Below, piece after piece: positions 40,801 to 55,800 of a stretch of 64,000 nucleotides of DNA; the stretch's first letter is position 1, and each line of letters starts with the position of its first letter. The DNA is from Pammene aurita (taxonomy: Eukaryota > Arthropoda > Insecta > Lepidoptera > Tortricidae). The notes under the pieces were generated by a model. That model saw nothing but the letters and a program-made list of their open reading frames with translations. It did no database searches and was not told the origin of the DNA. Position numbers and translations under genes: made by a program. The DNA lies in contig OX352290.1 in assembly GCA_947086415.1 (NCBI GenBank), positions 42,016,030 to 42,080,029 on the forward strand, written 5' to 3'.

Positions 40801-43800
40801 GGTGCTTTTGTGACCCAGACTAAACAAATGTTTCGCGTGCTTATGTTATGATAGGCATATTGTAAACACATAATTATTATATGACAACCTTACAATAAGA
40901 CAACCTAGGCCCGCAGTAAGGTCAAACCTTGTAATGCGGGTAGCGTACTCGAGCATGACATAATCTATATCTCTAACATACTAACTAGACGTGCGCGCCG
41001 GTCGAAAAAAATCGGGCGGCGGCGCGCCACGAAAAAATCCACGGCGGCGGCGTAACGCCGGCGGCGTGGGATTTTTCAACTTATATTAAGACGTATAATG
41101 AAAAACCACGCTTAAACGAAAGAACTTTATTAAGTAAACTGAAAAGATGACCCAATCACTTTTCTTGACAGAAATATTTTGTTTGCAACTTTTATAGTTG
41201 TCGTGCACAAAAATTATTTTGTTCACCCTAAATGGACTCAGCCGGGACCTTTTGGCTGTTAAAAGCAATCCAGCAACCGAAAACACTCTTTCGCTCGGAG
41301 TGCTGGTTGCTGGAATGCATAACAGAGCCTGAGCTAATGACGATAAACACGCGCGGGTAGGCAGATTGTCTGGTTTGCCAGTAGGACAAGATGTCCCCGT
41401 CTTCAAGTTCCGCAGGATCAGCAGTAGCTAGGTATTTCCAAGCTTCCTGGTCAACAGCATCATCGAAGTCGGAACCGAGAACTGTGTTGCATGCTGTATT
41501 TGCGCGAGAGTTGGGAAAGTATTGAAACTTTACTTGTACTCGCTTCTTCCTGGTGACCGTCATGAATTCCATATTCATTTTTGGTGTTAATTATTGCTTC
41601 TTTTATTTTCATTCCTGTTTTTTTCCCTTCCATGACCTCAGTTTTTAGCGTGAATGTCTTTAACTCTACTAAAATAGTAAACCGTCTTTAGAACCTACTT
41701 AAGTACTTTTGGTTCAATACATTACATTACATACAAATCTATATAGTCTGGCAAGCCAGCTTTGGCAGTAGAAAATAGCGCGAGGTATTAAATTTATATG
41801 GGAGCTGATGCTAACGTGCCTACATACATATTTCAAATTTGCCAACTCTTCTACTTACAAAGTTGGCTTGCCAGAGACAGATTGTATTTTCAATATATTT
41901 ATTTACCCATAGTAATATAGTGTAGAGTAAACGTGATGTAACTGAGGCGCCTGTGGGAGTCTGTCCACAAATCGAAGGTAATTGGTTTGGTTTCATCCAG
42001 GGCTGCTCGACTGATTGTATCACGCTCCCCCCCGCCCCTTCCCGTTTCGCGGCTGGCATCCGTGCCGCCCGCCACCCGTTGCCCGCCATGCTCCACGCGT
42101 CGCACGCGCTTTATGTCCATTGATTTTAAACTTGTACTCTCTTGCGGGTTTTGTCTCGGCGCGAATTTTAAACTACCGGCGGCGGCGGCGGCGCGCTGAC
42201 TCCTTATGGCGGCGGCGCGCCGTGGCGGCGCGTACGTCTAATACTAACTACAGTATGTAGAGAATCTCTACTAGAGATATCTCTAGAAATGTAGTGACAT
42301 ACGTTTACGTGTTTAAGTTACGAATTATCACACAAATAAATGCCTCCAACGGAGTTGGAACATAGGACCATCGGTTTATAGGGCTGTAATATGAGTACCT
42401 AACCTACCTATAACTGTTTTAATAGACCACATTTTTTTCAGACTTTTGGGGTGATTATTTCTGAAAATATTCACCAAATCAAAAAAATCAAACAACCACG
42501 AATTATCACACAAATAAATGCCTCTAACGGGATTGGAACATAGGACCATCAGTTTAAAGGGCTGTAATATGAGTACCTAACTTATCTATAACTGTTTTAA
42601 TAGAACATATTTATTTCAGACTTTTGGGGTGATTATTTCTGAAAATATTCACTAAGTACTTAAATCAAAAAATCATACAACCTTTAATGTTATTATCATA
42701 GAGCTATCGACTGATGTGCAACATGTTGATATTTGGTAACGACAATTAGTTACATATATGGAGTCATCATCATCATCATCAACGTATAGTAGTCCACTGC
42801 TGGACATAGGCCTGCCCTAATGAGCGCCATAGCGCCCTGACTTCAGCTTGCCGCATCCAGCATCTGCCTGCAGTGTTTCGCAGATCGTCATCCCACCTGG
42901 ATTGCCCCTAAAAATATTTTTTGATACAATTTTACTACAAAAATTAAGATACAAGAGGTACCTTAATTATTAAATTTTTAACCCTGAAAATAAGCATCGC
43001 TTAGGTAGCTCTGGCAATAGGTGGTTTTCCTTTTTTTGACATTCATAAGCACATTGCAATATGTCTAAATTGAAGAATAAATAATTTTTATTTTTTATAC
43101 TGCCTAGATTTTTTGAGTTTTGTAAGTAACGTAAGTCGTAATGAGTCTTTGTCACCGACTTTGTAAAAATACCTACACTTAATTTTAAGACTAGTCGACA
43201 CTAATGACGATATATATTTTCTATGTCTGAACAAAAGTCATCACCAAGATGATTTATTAACGTCACAGTCGTCACAGAGGAAGTCTCACAGGAATGAGGG
43301 GCGTAGTGTGGATTGACATTGCCGTACGATTCGATCTAAATAGTATACACAGCATCCGTCAAATAATCACCTCAATATCCTGAATAGTACCTATTCCAAA
43401 ATACGTTAACGCTTTGAGAGGAACTTAAGTCGCGATATGCGTTATATAGTAGGTATAAGTTGGTTCCTTTCCTACCATCATACTGTTATATGTTGATCGA
43501 TTTGCAGTATCGATCTCTCTCCCACTCGGTTAGACTGCTGCATTTTTTCCTTATTAGTTAACACCGCGCCAGATAAGTACATACCTTGTGCCTTCCGGTC
43601 ATTTCATTAAGCACGCTGCTAGTCCCGCGCCGGACAATACCCCGCCGGACATAATATCCGAGTAATACTGTCGTACTCCCAAAAGAACTTATAGTTGATT
43701 CCTAGATTATTAGACTATTTTGTGATGAGTATTTGTATGCTACATTAACTCAGGTAAGATTACAATTAAGCCGTTTATAATGCGTAGTACATATTTATCT

Positions 43801-46800
43801 GATAAATTTGACATACGTTAGGTGCAATCTAAATATAAGATAAACTATTATCGTTACAATTATTTAAATTAATGTTATAAATGAAATAATCTTATTTTAT
43901 CATACGATGACATATTTGATATGTGCGATGCATCATACTTTTTTTTAATAAATAAATATTATAGGACAATCTTACACAAATCGACCTAGGCCCACAGTAA
44001 GCTCAATAAGGCTTGTGTTATGGGTACTGGACGACGATATATATAATAGATAAACATGGATAAATAATTAAATACATAGAAAACATCCATAACTCAGGCA
44101 CAAATATCTGTGATAAACACACAAACAATCGACCCCCCTGACCAGGATTCGAACCCGGGACCTCCTGCTTCGTAGGCAGGGTCACTTCCAACTGGGCTAG
44201 GAGGCCGTTAAAACTTTAAACTTTAAATTGGTCACCAGATATCTTAGAACCTTGTTATGTTTGTTTTTGTTGCATATCTAATAAGTACCTACTAAATTAC
44301 ACATGTCAACGATCGTGCATTATAACTTGGTTTTGCAAAATTTGCAAATTCTCACGATACTCCCCTATTTATCGGCTTTCGATAAGCGTGGGAAATCGGT
44401 GGAGCATGTAATTCTGTATATGCTTTTATATCGCTGTTGTAGGTAGGTGACTAGAACATGAGTTGTAGAGTGTTAAGTGTGTGAATAATTAATTCTTCGA
44501 AAAATTTAAATTCGATTGGCCTATTATTCAAACATCGCATATTTGGAATTTAAATATTTTAAATTACGTATTGTGATTGGCTGAAGTGTATTACTTTAAT
44601 AATTCAACTAGATTCAGCCCCAAACCTGCCTTCCACTAGAAAACCATCGTGCAAGTATATACGACACGCACGACCCGTCCTAGTTGTAGCTGTCGTCAGT
44701 CATCTGTTATTCTATAAGGTACTGTCAGGGGGGTAGAGGTGGTAGCTCAGAGGTATATATATACAGGTAAAGATTTGAAAAATTGATTTCATTTTAAATG
44801 TCTCGGCGAGCGTGGCTCGGAGGCCGAAGAGCTCAAGAGCAATTTATTTTAATTTATTGAAATCATGGTTACCTTGACGTGCAATTGGAATATGTAATAT
44901 TTTGTCGAGATATTGTCGAGTACTATCTAAATATATAACACAAAGTCGTGTCGGTGACTCGAATAGCAGAATAACTATTAAAATATTAGAGGAATAAAAA
45001 AAACATCGTCTATGGAAGTATTGGAAGTGAAGTAAGTCAGTCAAAAGGAGTGGCTGAAGACAATGGGAGTGGGGTGTAAGACGGTGAGATCGGTGTAGGA
45101 GTCAGTGGGAATAACGTTAAGAGTCGATGGGAATGAAGTAGGAGCTGGTGGGGGAAGGGAAGGAGAGAGTGCGAGAGGGGTGGATGGGTGGTGGGAGAAG
45201 GTAGAATTGATGTAAAGAGTCTGATCTAGTTTATAATGTATACAACTTCTACACTATAATAAGATCTCGTCACTATCAGACACTTTATACAGTAATTAGT
45301 GTAAGTATGCTTAATAAAAAAAACGACTTATCAAAACGACTTCAAGAATAAAGACTATAAACACATGATAATATTATATCCCCTGACACTAACATGGTAT
45401 GATTAGGTAATATGGTATGACTAATAAGTAGGTGTCAAAGCCAGTCTTTTTCCTTAAACCCACTTCCCATTTTAAGAGTACATTCGTTCAAGGTGAATCG
45501 TTTAAGCAAATAAAGTTACGTTACTAGTTAGTTCAAAAAGCAACGTTTCGTGACAATATGCAATGCTGCGAGTTCCTTTAACCCTCCACACACGCAGCTT
45601 ATCAAGCCGACGACGATAACGCTTCTTTCGATTAAGCAGTTCGAATTGATTGAGTCGTTACGGTCTACGCGCCTAATACCACGCGAATCTTGGATGTATT
45701 TATTTTAAATGTGTATTATGTACCGATTAGATAAAAAATATAATAATAAAAGATGATTGCTCCATGCAAATTACATAACTTTTATATGAAATAAACAATT
45801 ACATCATGATAATGGTTATTTTTAATTGTTTCAGGCTTGACCCACCAATCGCACAATCACAATTCCAAATGGAGAACAAAAAGCAGGTGCCCGCAACCCA
45901 ACAGCCGCTCATGCAACAGCACCTTATGGCGCAGCACGTACACCCCGATCAAATTTATAATCAGCATCACCCGCCTATTGCAACCCACCTGTCTTCCCCG
46001 CAGCCTGGCCAGCTCCCACCAAATGGCGTTATGCACCAACTCTTGCAAAGCCAGTATCACTCCAACATAGATGCCCGTTCGCCACTTCTCGAAAACAGAC
46101 ATGAGTTGTACGGTACAGGTTACAATCAGGATTACGCTAGGCAATACGGAGTTAACGATAACTACAACTATCCACAATCACCTCCTAGACTAGAAAGAAC
46201 AGAATTACACACCGACCACAATGTGAATAACGAATTACTTCACAATATTCCTAAAGGATATAATGCTGAAGTATATCAAGATTATTTAAAACGCAACCCA
46301 CCGAAAGATACCAACCAAATATACCAAAATCATCAACCGACCTATCGACCCAATTCAAATCAGTACGGCTCTAAACCGTATCTTCCATATTCGAGCAGAA
46401 TAGGGCCACATAGTAATACAGAATTATTACGAAGACAGTACAATGAAATCCAGCAAATGAAGTTGCAACAGCAACTGCACTACCAAAACCAAGCGCAGAT
46501 GCATCAACAACAGAAGTTTGCTGAGAGACAGATGTTGCTCCAACAAATCCATGGAGTACAACCGCCTCCGAACCTACAAAATAGTATATACTCCGATAGT
46601 TCTTATAGAGACTTAGATAGATATAGTAGTAAAAATGATTTCAAAGAGTATAGTAGTACTGACATTCAAAAAGATATTGATAGGTACGCGAAAAATAATG
46701 AATTCAGAGAAAACGACAAACAAACCAGGCAATACCCCGATCCGCAATGGCAGTCCAGTCAGCAAACAGATTTTAGGGAGCCAGAAAGATATAGAAGACA

Positions 46801-49800
46801 GTCAGAAGGCGAAAAAGGAAAGAGTCAGTCTCCACCTTCGGATCAAAGTCAAAAGAGTAATGTTGGTATCGTTTCGCCTATGAAATCCAGCGAGTCCAGT
46901 AGTCCAAGTGTGAAATCACCCTCTTCGGATAGCAGAAGAAGCAGCGGTGGGACTCAAGCTTTACGGTCGCCGATAGCACAACGATTACCTTCCGCCCCAG
47001 TAACCATTTCGGGAATTCTGTACAAGCAGGGGTCAGATGGATTAAAAGTGTGGAGAAAGAGGTGGTTCGTCTTATCGGAGTACTGCTTATTCTACTACAA
47101 AAGTAAGTTTTTTCTGACAAAGTAGTACCGTACACATTTTTATTACGTCTTTCAATATTTAGTTCATGTTGAGCAGTAAATAGTCGTAATGCCTGTTTCC
47201 AACTACGCATTGTATGTAAGAAGAATTAAATTCAAACTTTCGTGAGACATAATAATATAACACTATAAAATATAACACTTACACTTACATCTCTTTAGTC
47301 ACTTCGCGTGACATATTTCGGAGAGCCTAGTCCTCCATCTTCAAGCAAATAAAGACGTGAGTGTAACAGTTATATTTTATAGTATGTCAGAAGTGTTATT
47401 ATTAAGTATTATTATTTAATTACAGGTCACGATGAAGAGAGGCTCCTCGGATCCGTGCTACTCCCTTCGTACAAAGTGTCAGCTTGTACCGCCGAGGATA
47501 AAGTACTTCGAAAGTTCGCTTTTAAGTTGGAGCATGCGAATATGCGCACATATATACTCTGCGCTCCCGACCAGGAGGCCATGATGAAGTGGGTGAAGGC
47601 ACTGACCATGGCGGCGCTCATGCAAAGCCCCAAGTAAGACACCCTTTTAATAGATTGATATCAGCTAAAGATAACCATCGTGAATTACGTAGCTATTAAT
47701 GCCAGAGATCTACAACAGAGATCTGTAGTGTCCTAGGTTTAAATGATTTAATGTTGTGTACCTATTCGGCGGCGGACACAACTAAGAAAATAAATAGGGC
47801 AAAGGATTGTTTTGTTTACCACTGCCCTGTTAGCATTGTGTCGGGTCGCCCACGCCGTAACTCCCTAAGTATAGGGATTCAATACCAAGGCCATAACGGT
47901 GGTTTAGAAGCTCGCAAAGTAATTTTAGACCGTCTATTTTCAGTGACCAGCCACAAAAGCAGAGCGAACGGGCAGCTGCAAAAACAGAGGTGGGTATTAT
48001 TGTGTGCGCGACCGGTACCGCTGCAAGTGATCGACAATTAGTCCGCCAGAGCGGAACCAAGGACAGCGATTACGATGGTTCTAACTGCAGATAATATGCG
48101 AGCGCCATATAATGACGTGTAACTGGATCTAGACGTTTTTATTAATTAATTATGTATCAATCATAATCAAACACTGTTTTTTATAGCACCGATCGCTTAA
48201 CATGGCTTGGTTATTGAATATAACTTGCTTTTCATTTCAGGACGATGAAATACCTGGGCCCACGTATGCAAATGCGCCACCAAAGCCGCGACGCTCGAAT
48301 GAAGGCTATAACTCGCCAAGCTCTGATATGTAAGCATTTATTCTTGAATTGTGATGAGATGTAATTAAGTTGTGATTTAATTGAAATTTACTGAATGTTT
48401 TTGTTTCTAATCGTATTTACTCACCGACACGTTCCAGATATGATCCAAACTACGACCTACTTAAACAGCCAGCATCACACTACAGTCAAGGCACTAGTCA
48501 CACACGCTACCAGGAACACAATTATCCGAGCAGTCCAAATCAAGAGAGCATATACACTCGAAGCCCGCAGTCGCCCCCGGCGCCTCCGCAGTACCCGACA
48601 AAACGACCATACGACACTCATCATCTCTCCCTGCCTCTGACAAACACCGTCACCGACAGATTAGAAAACAACCAACCAAGCACCTCAACATCCATGTATA
48701 AAACTACACCTAATTCCCCTTACTTTGATACTAGGAGCAGAACGCAACAAGAACCCAAACAAGAGCAAATATACGATCGACAACCCCAGTCTAATCCCTT
48801 CCTGCAAGATACGACGCCACAAACCGAGGGTTCTAGAGACAATGATATGCAGAATACGAAAAGTCGGAATTATGAACATGAACGGACCCAATCGAAAACA
48901 AGTGATAAGTACCCAGAATCGTGTTTGAATAACACTTCGAATGTGGATCCATATCCACAATACAGTCGAGATGTTTACGGAGAGTTAAATGCAAGACCCA
49001 GTAGGTCGGGAAGTGCAATGAATGAACGCTTATTAATAGAGAGGCGAACACCCGACGCATACGGCCGATCTACCACGATGTCGGCTTACAGTAAAGATAA
49101 AGTTGGTGACTACGAAGATGTGTATGCTACATATGCTACCGAAAATGATTACGGTCAAACATATGCTAAGTCGCCAAACATGTTACGGGATGCGACCAGT
49201 CGTTCTAGTCAATTACAGCAGCAAAGTCAAGATCCTAGTGGAAATTATGTAAGTATTTTTTATTTAATTGTATAGTTTTAATAACGGTGTTTATGTTAAT
49301 TAAAGTGACAACTTATCTGATTTCGAGTTTGTGTAATATATTTAAAAAACATTTTAGACTCAAGAAAAAACATTCAGCGGTCCATCAGTTTTACGCAGGA
49401 AAAAGATGCAATCAAGTGGAATCCAACCTCAAATGCCAAGACCTCATAGTGCTGATTTTCTTGAATATGAATCAAAGAATGAAATGCTAAATAGATCCAT
49501 GGAAAACCGAACGATTGGTGATGTTCCAAGGCAACCGCAGAGGCCTAAATCTAGTTTAGATATCAACTCTTCATTTGACCCTAGTTCTGACAGATACTAT
49601 TCCGAAGAAAGTTATGCGGAAAAAATGCGCCAAAGTGCTCAATATTTACAGCAAGGTTTGGGACCACGAAATATTCAAATTCCTTTAGCCAAATACGCGA
49701 GTGGATTGGCAGAAAAACAACTGCATTCACCATATTCACACGCCACGAACAACAATTATGAAACCGAATTTGGCAGTCCGAGGAATGACGGAGATAATAT

Positions 49801-52800
49801 AAGCAACCATTTGAAATACAACGAATCATTGAATTCAAACTGGACGTTAAAAAATAAAGATCCTAAAGATTACCTTAATAGAAGTGGAAGTGTTATGAGT
49901 GATGGATCTAATATAAGTAGTTATGTCAAAGGTATTAATAGATTAGATACAAACAATGAAGGCTTTATGAGATCCGCAAGTGCACGACTACCCTCTACAG
50001 CTCCTGAAAGAGAGGGTGAAAAGAAAGTACAACAGGTAATTATTAAAATATCAAACAGTAAAGTTAGCCCTCATTGCAATTAGTCTTCCTTGATAATATC
50101 ATGCATGTTTGTCATTTACGCGGTACGGTAAATGTACTTACCTACTTTTTGTAGCCCAAAATTTGCTAAGATTCTCACCGCGCAAATTTTAAGGCCTTGT
50201 ACTGGTGATAAGCTCCGCGACTTTACGGCGGTGTATTCGGTTACTTCAGAAAAGTTCATGTAAAATTTTAGTGGCTTAACGCATTATGTGGCAGACTAAC
50301 TAGGTAACAATATATTATATTTTATTGGATGTTAAGTATACGATGTTTTTTTTAGCGAGAAGAATCAATGAAGCGATTACTGGAATGGAAACAGCGAATG
50401 CTACAATCACCTTTAACGCGTAAAAGTACTCCAGCCACTATTTCCCTGGCTAGGTCTCTAAATCACAGTCGGCAATCATTAAAAGACTACAAATCTAAGA
50501 CCTACAATAATGCGTCATACAACAGCTATTCTTCCGACGACGAAGGTCAGTAATAGATCATATCATTTGATATATTTTTAGCATCATCTTTTACATCCGT
50601 CTGTATTAGCATGTGCGACAAATATTAGAATTCTAATATACTTTTTGTCCTGTAATACAAAACAATGCATTATGGGATTTATGGGTATGTCAAATCAAGC
50701 ATGCTGTGATATCATTGTTGCGATTTTCATTGCATGAATAAAATTGCTAAAAATATAAGCAGGGACCGAAGTGTTGGTACCAAGACGTGAACTTGATATC
50801 ACGAGAAGCATTAGGGATGAAACCAATTAAATCTTATTGTAGTTATCATCACATTGTCATCAATTATTGAATCATGTAATTCTTAAAATATGCATTTTCA
50901 AACATTCGTGAAAGTGGGAAGGTACACTATTTATTAGTTATAAAGTTTTTAATTTTAATAAACGGGCTAGCTGTTAAATTTTAAACTGGGAACAAGAGAA
51001 TTTTCAATATGAGCAGCCCCGAGAAATGTAAAGCGTCTTTAAATTATAGTACTGTGTTACGAATGTAATAAGCATAATTAAATATAGGGGGTTACATAAA
51101 TATACGAATAATTCATGATAATCGACTGATAAATACAATAAAGTTAATTAAAATCATCCTATATGCAGCGTGACATCTCATGGGACCTAGATTTCGGACC
51201 TGCATATAAGCAAGTACAACAAATATGTTTATATATAATAAAAATAGTTTTATTTCACTGCCTACGTGCGTGCTATTATACTCAGGAATTACATATGTTA
51301 AGTGGTTTGTATATGTTTTATTTATTCGTATGTCCCATATTACCGATTTTAATACTTACAGTGTTAATTTGTATAGGATTATAAATTATAAATTTACTTA
51401 ATACTTATATACTATACGGCATACTTTATAATTTACAATTTACATTCCAAAATATATAACCACACTGTTTATTGTTTAATCGTATGTATTTCATATGTAT
51501 ATAATTTTAATCGTATACATTAAAAAGTTGCAGTAGTGTTATGATGACTTCGCTTTGCGGAAAGGTACCTTCCTGCCTGCTCGGACTTAGTGGCACTAAC
51601 AAGATCTAAGATATCGGTGGTGGGTTACAGATTTTACGTTTCTGCTGACTTATTATTTTGAATAGTTCACGTTCTAATTCTAACATTCGAGTCAAACAAA
51701 CTTACTAACAACATGTGCAACTAAAATATGAAGTTGATTTATACCGACTTGAATGTAATGTTCGGTTTCTTTTATATTTGCACCTCAGAAGACACATCGG
51801 GTACTGAACTGCATAAACTGAGAAATATGCAGGCAGGAAGGTCCCAAAAAGAAAACGTTATGAGTCCCATCGTAACTGAGCCTATATCCCCGCACGCAAG
51901 CCTTACCGCAAAATCAACTAGTTCCCTTGTCGAAAATGTTAATGAAAATATCAAGTCAAATAATAATATAACTGAGAATGCCTACGAAAATGTGCGTACT
52001 ATAAGTAACCTGGAACTTGATATAGAAAACGAAAATAATAATTTCGAAAATAATAAGGAGGATACGAGGGCTCTTGAAACAAGAGATAAAGCAGAATCAG
52101 AAGATGGTTACGAAACGCATGAAAGTGAGGCAGAGTCCGAAACACAAATCGAATATACTGATAACGATTTAGATGAGGTATTATTAGAACCAGAGGTTGA
52201 GAATGTTGATGAGAGATGTGATGATAAAAATATACAAAATGTAGCTGAATGTAATGAGTCAACACTATCTAAAGAAGAATGCCAAAATAAGTCGGGAACT
52301 CCTCCTATACAAACTACAGGTGAAGATCATTATTTGCCAATGAGTCCACGAAAAGTGTCCACAGTAGAACCTGCGCATAAAGTTTTTATTCAAAACCTGA
52401 GCGTGTTTGATCAAACAATGCCCCAATGCTACGAGGATAATCCGTACGTTGAAATGAACTTGGGAAACGACGATGATGACTTACAAACATATGAGGTAGT
52501 TTGCGTTAATAATGGCAGAGTTGAACCTGTATACATGGAATTAACTAATGTTTTGGCAAATGAAACAAGTTCATCTGATGCGACTACAGATGCGGTGACA
52601 CTGAAAAGAGCTTCGTTGGATACTGCGTCCAATTTTGCTGATACTAAAGACCATACACTGAAAAGAGTTTCAAAAACCGATAAAGTGTCAAAAGAAGTGG
52701 CAAAGACTGTGGACAAACAAAGCTGTTGCTCAGATGCAGATGACGAAGCGTCAAAAGAAATATCACTAGACAGTCCTTTCAGTAGGTTTAGCATATCGGA

Positions 52801-55800
52801 CACATTCCGACCAGCTTCGTATTATTTGAGTAGTAGCAGTAGTAACGTATTAGATCTACAGGATAGTTCCGATAGCGAGATTTTTCCTCCACCACCTGTT
52901 CCATCTTCATCTCCCCCGTGTGATGAGCTATCCGATGATGCTTTGTCAAAATACATTTTGGATAAATTGGATCAGTCGGATATGTCTCACGATAATTCAA
53001 TTCTGAAAATGTTGACTAATGAAAAACAGAAAATGAACACAGCGAAGAGGAAAACGACATCTCTAATGATATATGGAAGTCGAACTTCTATTCATGATAC
53101 ACTCTCTAGAGGTGAGAAAGCACGAAGTAGTAGGGCTAGTTTGACACTCGAGAGAAATAAAGCAAATGATTCACCAAGTAGCATTTTGCGAAATTCAATA
53201 CTTGAACGAAAAAACTCTAGTAGTATAGAGTCTGACTCTCTAAAGAGCTACAATGCAGACAGAGGCTCGTCAAGGTTGTCATTAGAGTCTGATATAAGTA
53301 GCAAATTTGAAATGACACCATCAAATAATTCGTCTGAAGTTGCAAGTTTGAATGGGAGTGAATCTGCTTTAGAATTAAGACACGCTATTTCCTATAGAGA
53401 CTTGGAAATGATAATGAAACGAAGGCCTCTTTCAGATGATTCATTGTTTGAATTAGAAGGACCTGAAATACGCACTCATAATGATTGCGTGTCAAACATA
53501 GATTTAGACCGGTACTTGGACAATTTACAACCCAGTCCAAGTAATTCAAGTTTTAACAACATTAATAACCAAAATTTTTCGTTGAATAATACTGATCACC
53601 AATGCAATATTTACAAAGATAATATTAATCAAGCAGTTAATTTACAAACTACTATGCATATCCGATGTTCCAGTACACCAGTCACTAGTACAAACAATAA
53701 ATGTCATATGCATTTACCGGATACTCAGTGCAGCTCAGTGGGAATGCCCAAATCTCAAATATCTTACTATTGTAAAGATTATAATGAGGAAAAAATTCTC
53801 GCGAAGAATTTGAATAAAGACGTGTGTTGTGATAAAATAAAGGACTTTGAATGTGAGAAACTATCTGTTACTCTAACGGGGGTTGATACTAATGCTTCTT
53901 CTAGTACTACTGGTTTTCATAGTAGAGAGAGCTCTACAGAACATAGTGCTCCGTACTACTATTCAGATCTCTCTTCTCAAGAGCATATTAACGTATTACC
54001 AACATCTCATTACTTAAAAAATACTAATCTCCATCGTAAGTTAAATAATCAACGGCGAAGAGGTCCCCTTCACAAGAAAAATGAAATTTCACATATACAT
54101 AATCCTATACGGAAAGGTCAACCATTTGCAGTTGATCATCATTTTGAATTAGCAGCATCAGCAAGAAGTGTGTCAGTTGAATTTTTAAGTGCTGCAGATA
54201 AAGATCCGGAAATAGATTTAAAAAACATTTATGAATCGTCTGGTGGGAAACATTCTAAAATTCCAGAATCCCTAACATTGATGTCTGGTTTAAGTTGTAA
54301 AATAACTTCCGGTAGCAGCATTTTGGATAGTTCTTCACCGGAATCTAATAATGATAACCGTAGCACATTGAATATAAGTTCACCCGTACAACTTTCCACT
54401 GCAAGTATGTCCTCGCATTGCAGTGGCACATCTTCTAATACGGTTTATTATGATGCAGAGGCAGAAGCAGGTGCTTATGAAAATATCATGTGCCAAGGTG
54501 AAAAACACTGGGAAGAAGATTCTTTGTGGAGAGACAACTTAAGAAGAGTATCACACAGGCATGCCAGGTCCATGGACGACTTGGATACGGTTACTACGGA
54601 ATCAACTTTGGTGCCAACAGGACGAACAAGTGTTGACGTTTGTGCCATGAATAGTATTAAGCGAATTAAGAAGGATAGACTAAAAAAGATAAGTCGTAAC
54701 GTAACGTATGTTAACTGTGATATTCAAAATCAAGTCTTGAGGCGAAGAGATAATAGTATTCATAATGTTTGTTATGACGATCAAGATAAGGTTGGTGAGA
54801 ATGATGTTTATGTTAGTTTGGCGCAAAATACTGGCACATCGGTAGAACCGTCGGACGAAGGAGTTTACGAACAACTTGCTGTGGAATCTTTGAGTAATTC
54901 GCTCACATCACCAAAGACTACTAGTTGTAAGGATATCGGTAAAGGTAAAAAGAAGTTTGAGATTGATAGGGAAAAGCTCCGACAATGGGATCTAATGTCG
55001 AGTGGGCTTATGAAAGGCGGGATGGGTCGTGTGCGGGGAGCAGGCGGGCGCGCAGGCGTAGGGGACGCGCGGTATAGCACGGACAGTGGGGCTGACAGTG
55101 CAAGCAATGAAGGTATCCTCTAGCGCTCTGCTCCCAAGTGGTACCTTATGTAAGTCATCACATTTATATTTGATTGTCAGCAAAGCAAAGTCATTTTAAT
55201 AAGTTATGTGTTAATAACATACTTATGTAAAAGACATACTTATGTTTATTGCTCAAAGGATTTTATAATGTGAAAGGTTAAAACACGATAAGGTGCTAAG
55301 AAGAATTCAGCATGCTTTTTGGAATGTACAGCAGCGGTTTATTCATTTTATGTGGCACAATAATACTAATGACATTTTGGATTATGTTGGCGGTTGCACA
55401 CCATTAATATTTCCTAGTGATCTACTGTACATAGTCTATGTCAACATCTAGATCGAGTAACTAAGCGGAATATGATGTACACTTTATCATGTTTTTACCG
55501 ACATCTCTAATTGTGTCGTACTTTATTGCAGACTTAGCCTTATGGAATTATTAATAAGGTTCTCTATTTTAGCTTCAATGACAATTACTGGCAATAATAT
55601 GGAATCGGGCACGAATAATTCAAATCAACAAACGTTGTCTAAAAAAGCTTTTCTCGGAAGTAATACATCTATCGGAAGGAGTAATAGAGATAGCAACATA
55701 CCTGTGCGGGCAGTGAGCCCCAGAGTGCGATGGGTGGAAGAAAAACCAACAAATGAGCAATACGGTTCGGAACATCTAACAGCCTCACAACAAAATGTAA

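Noticed and set aside
47751..48041. 96-codon frame across exon 4 and its flanks
   Set aside because: It is in another frame from the spliced protein; the 46-nt exon 4 inside it is supported by splice sites and phase instead.
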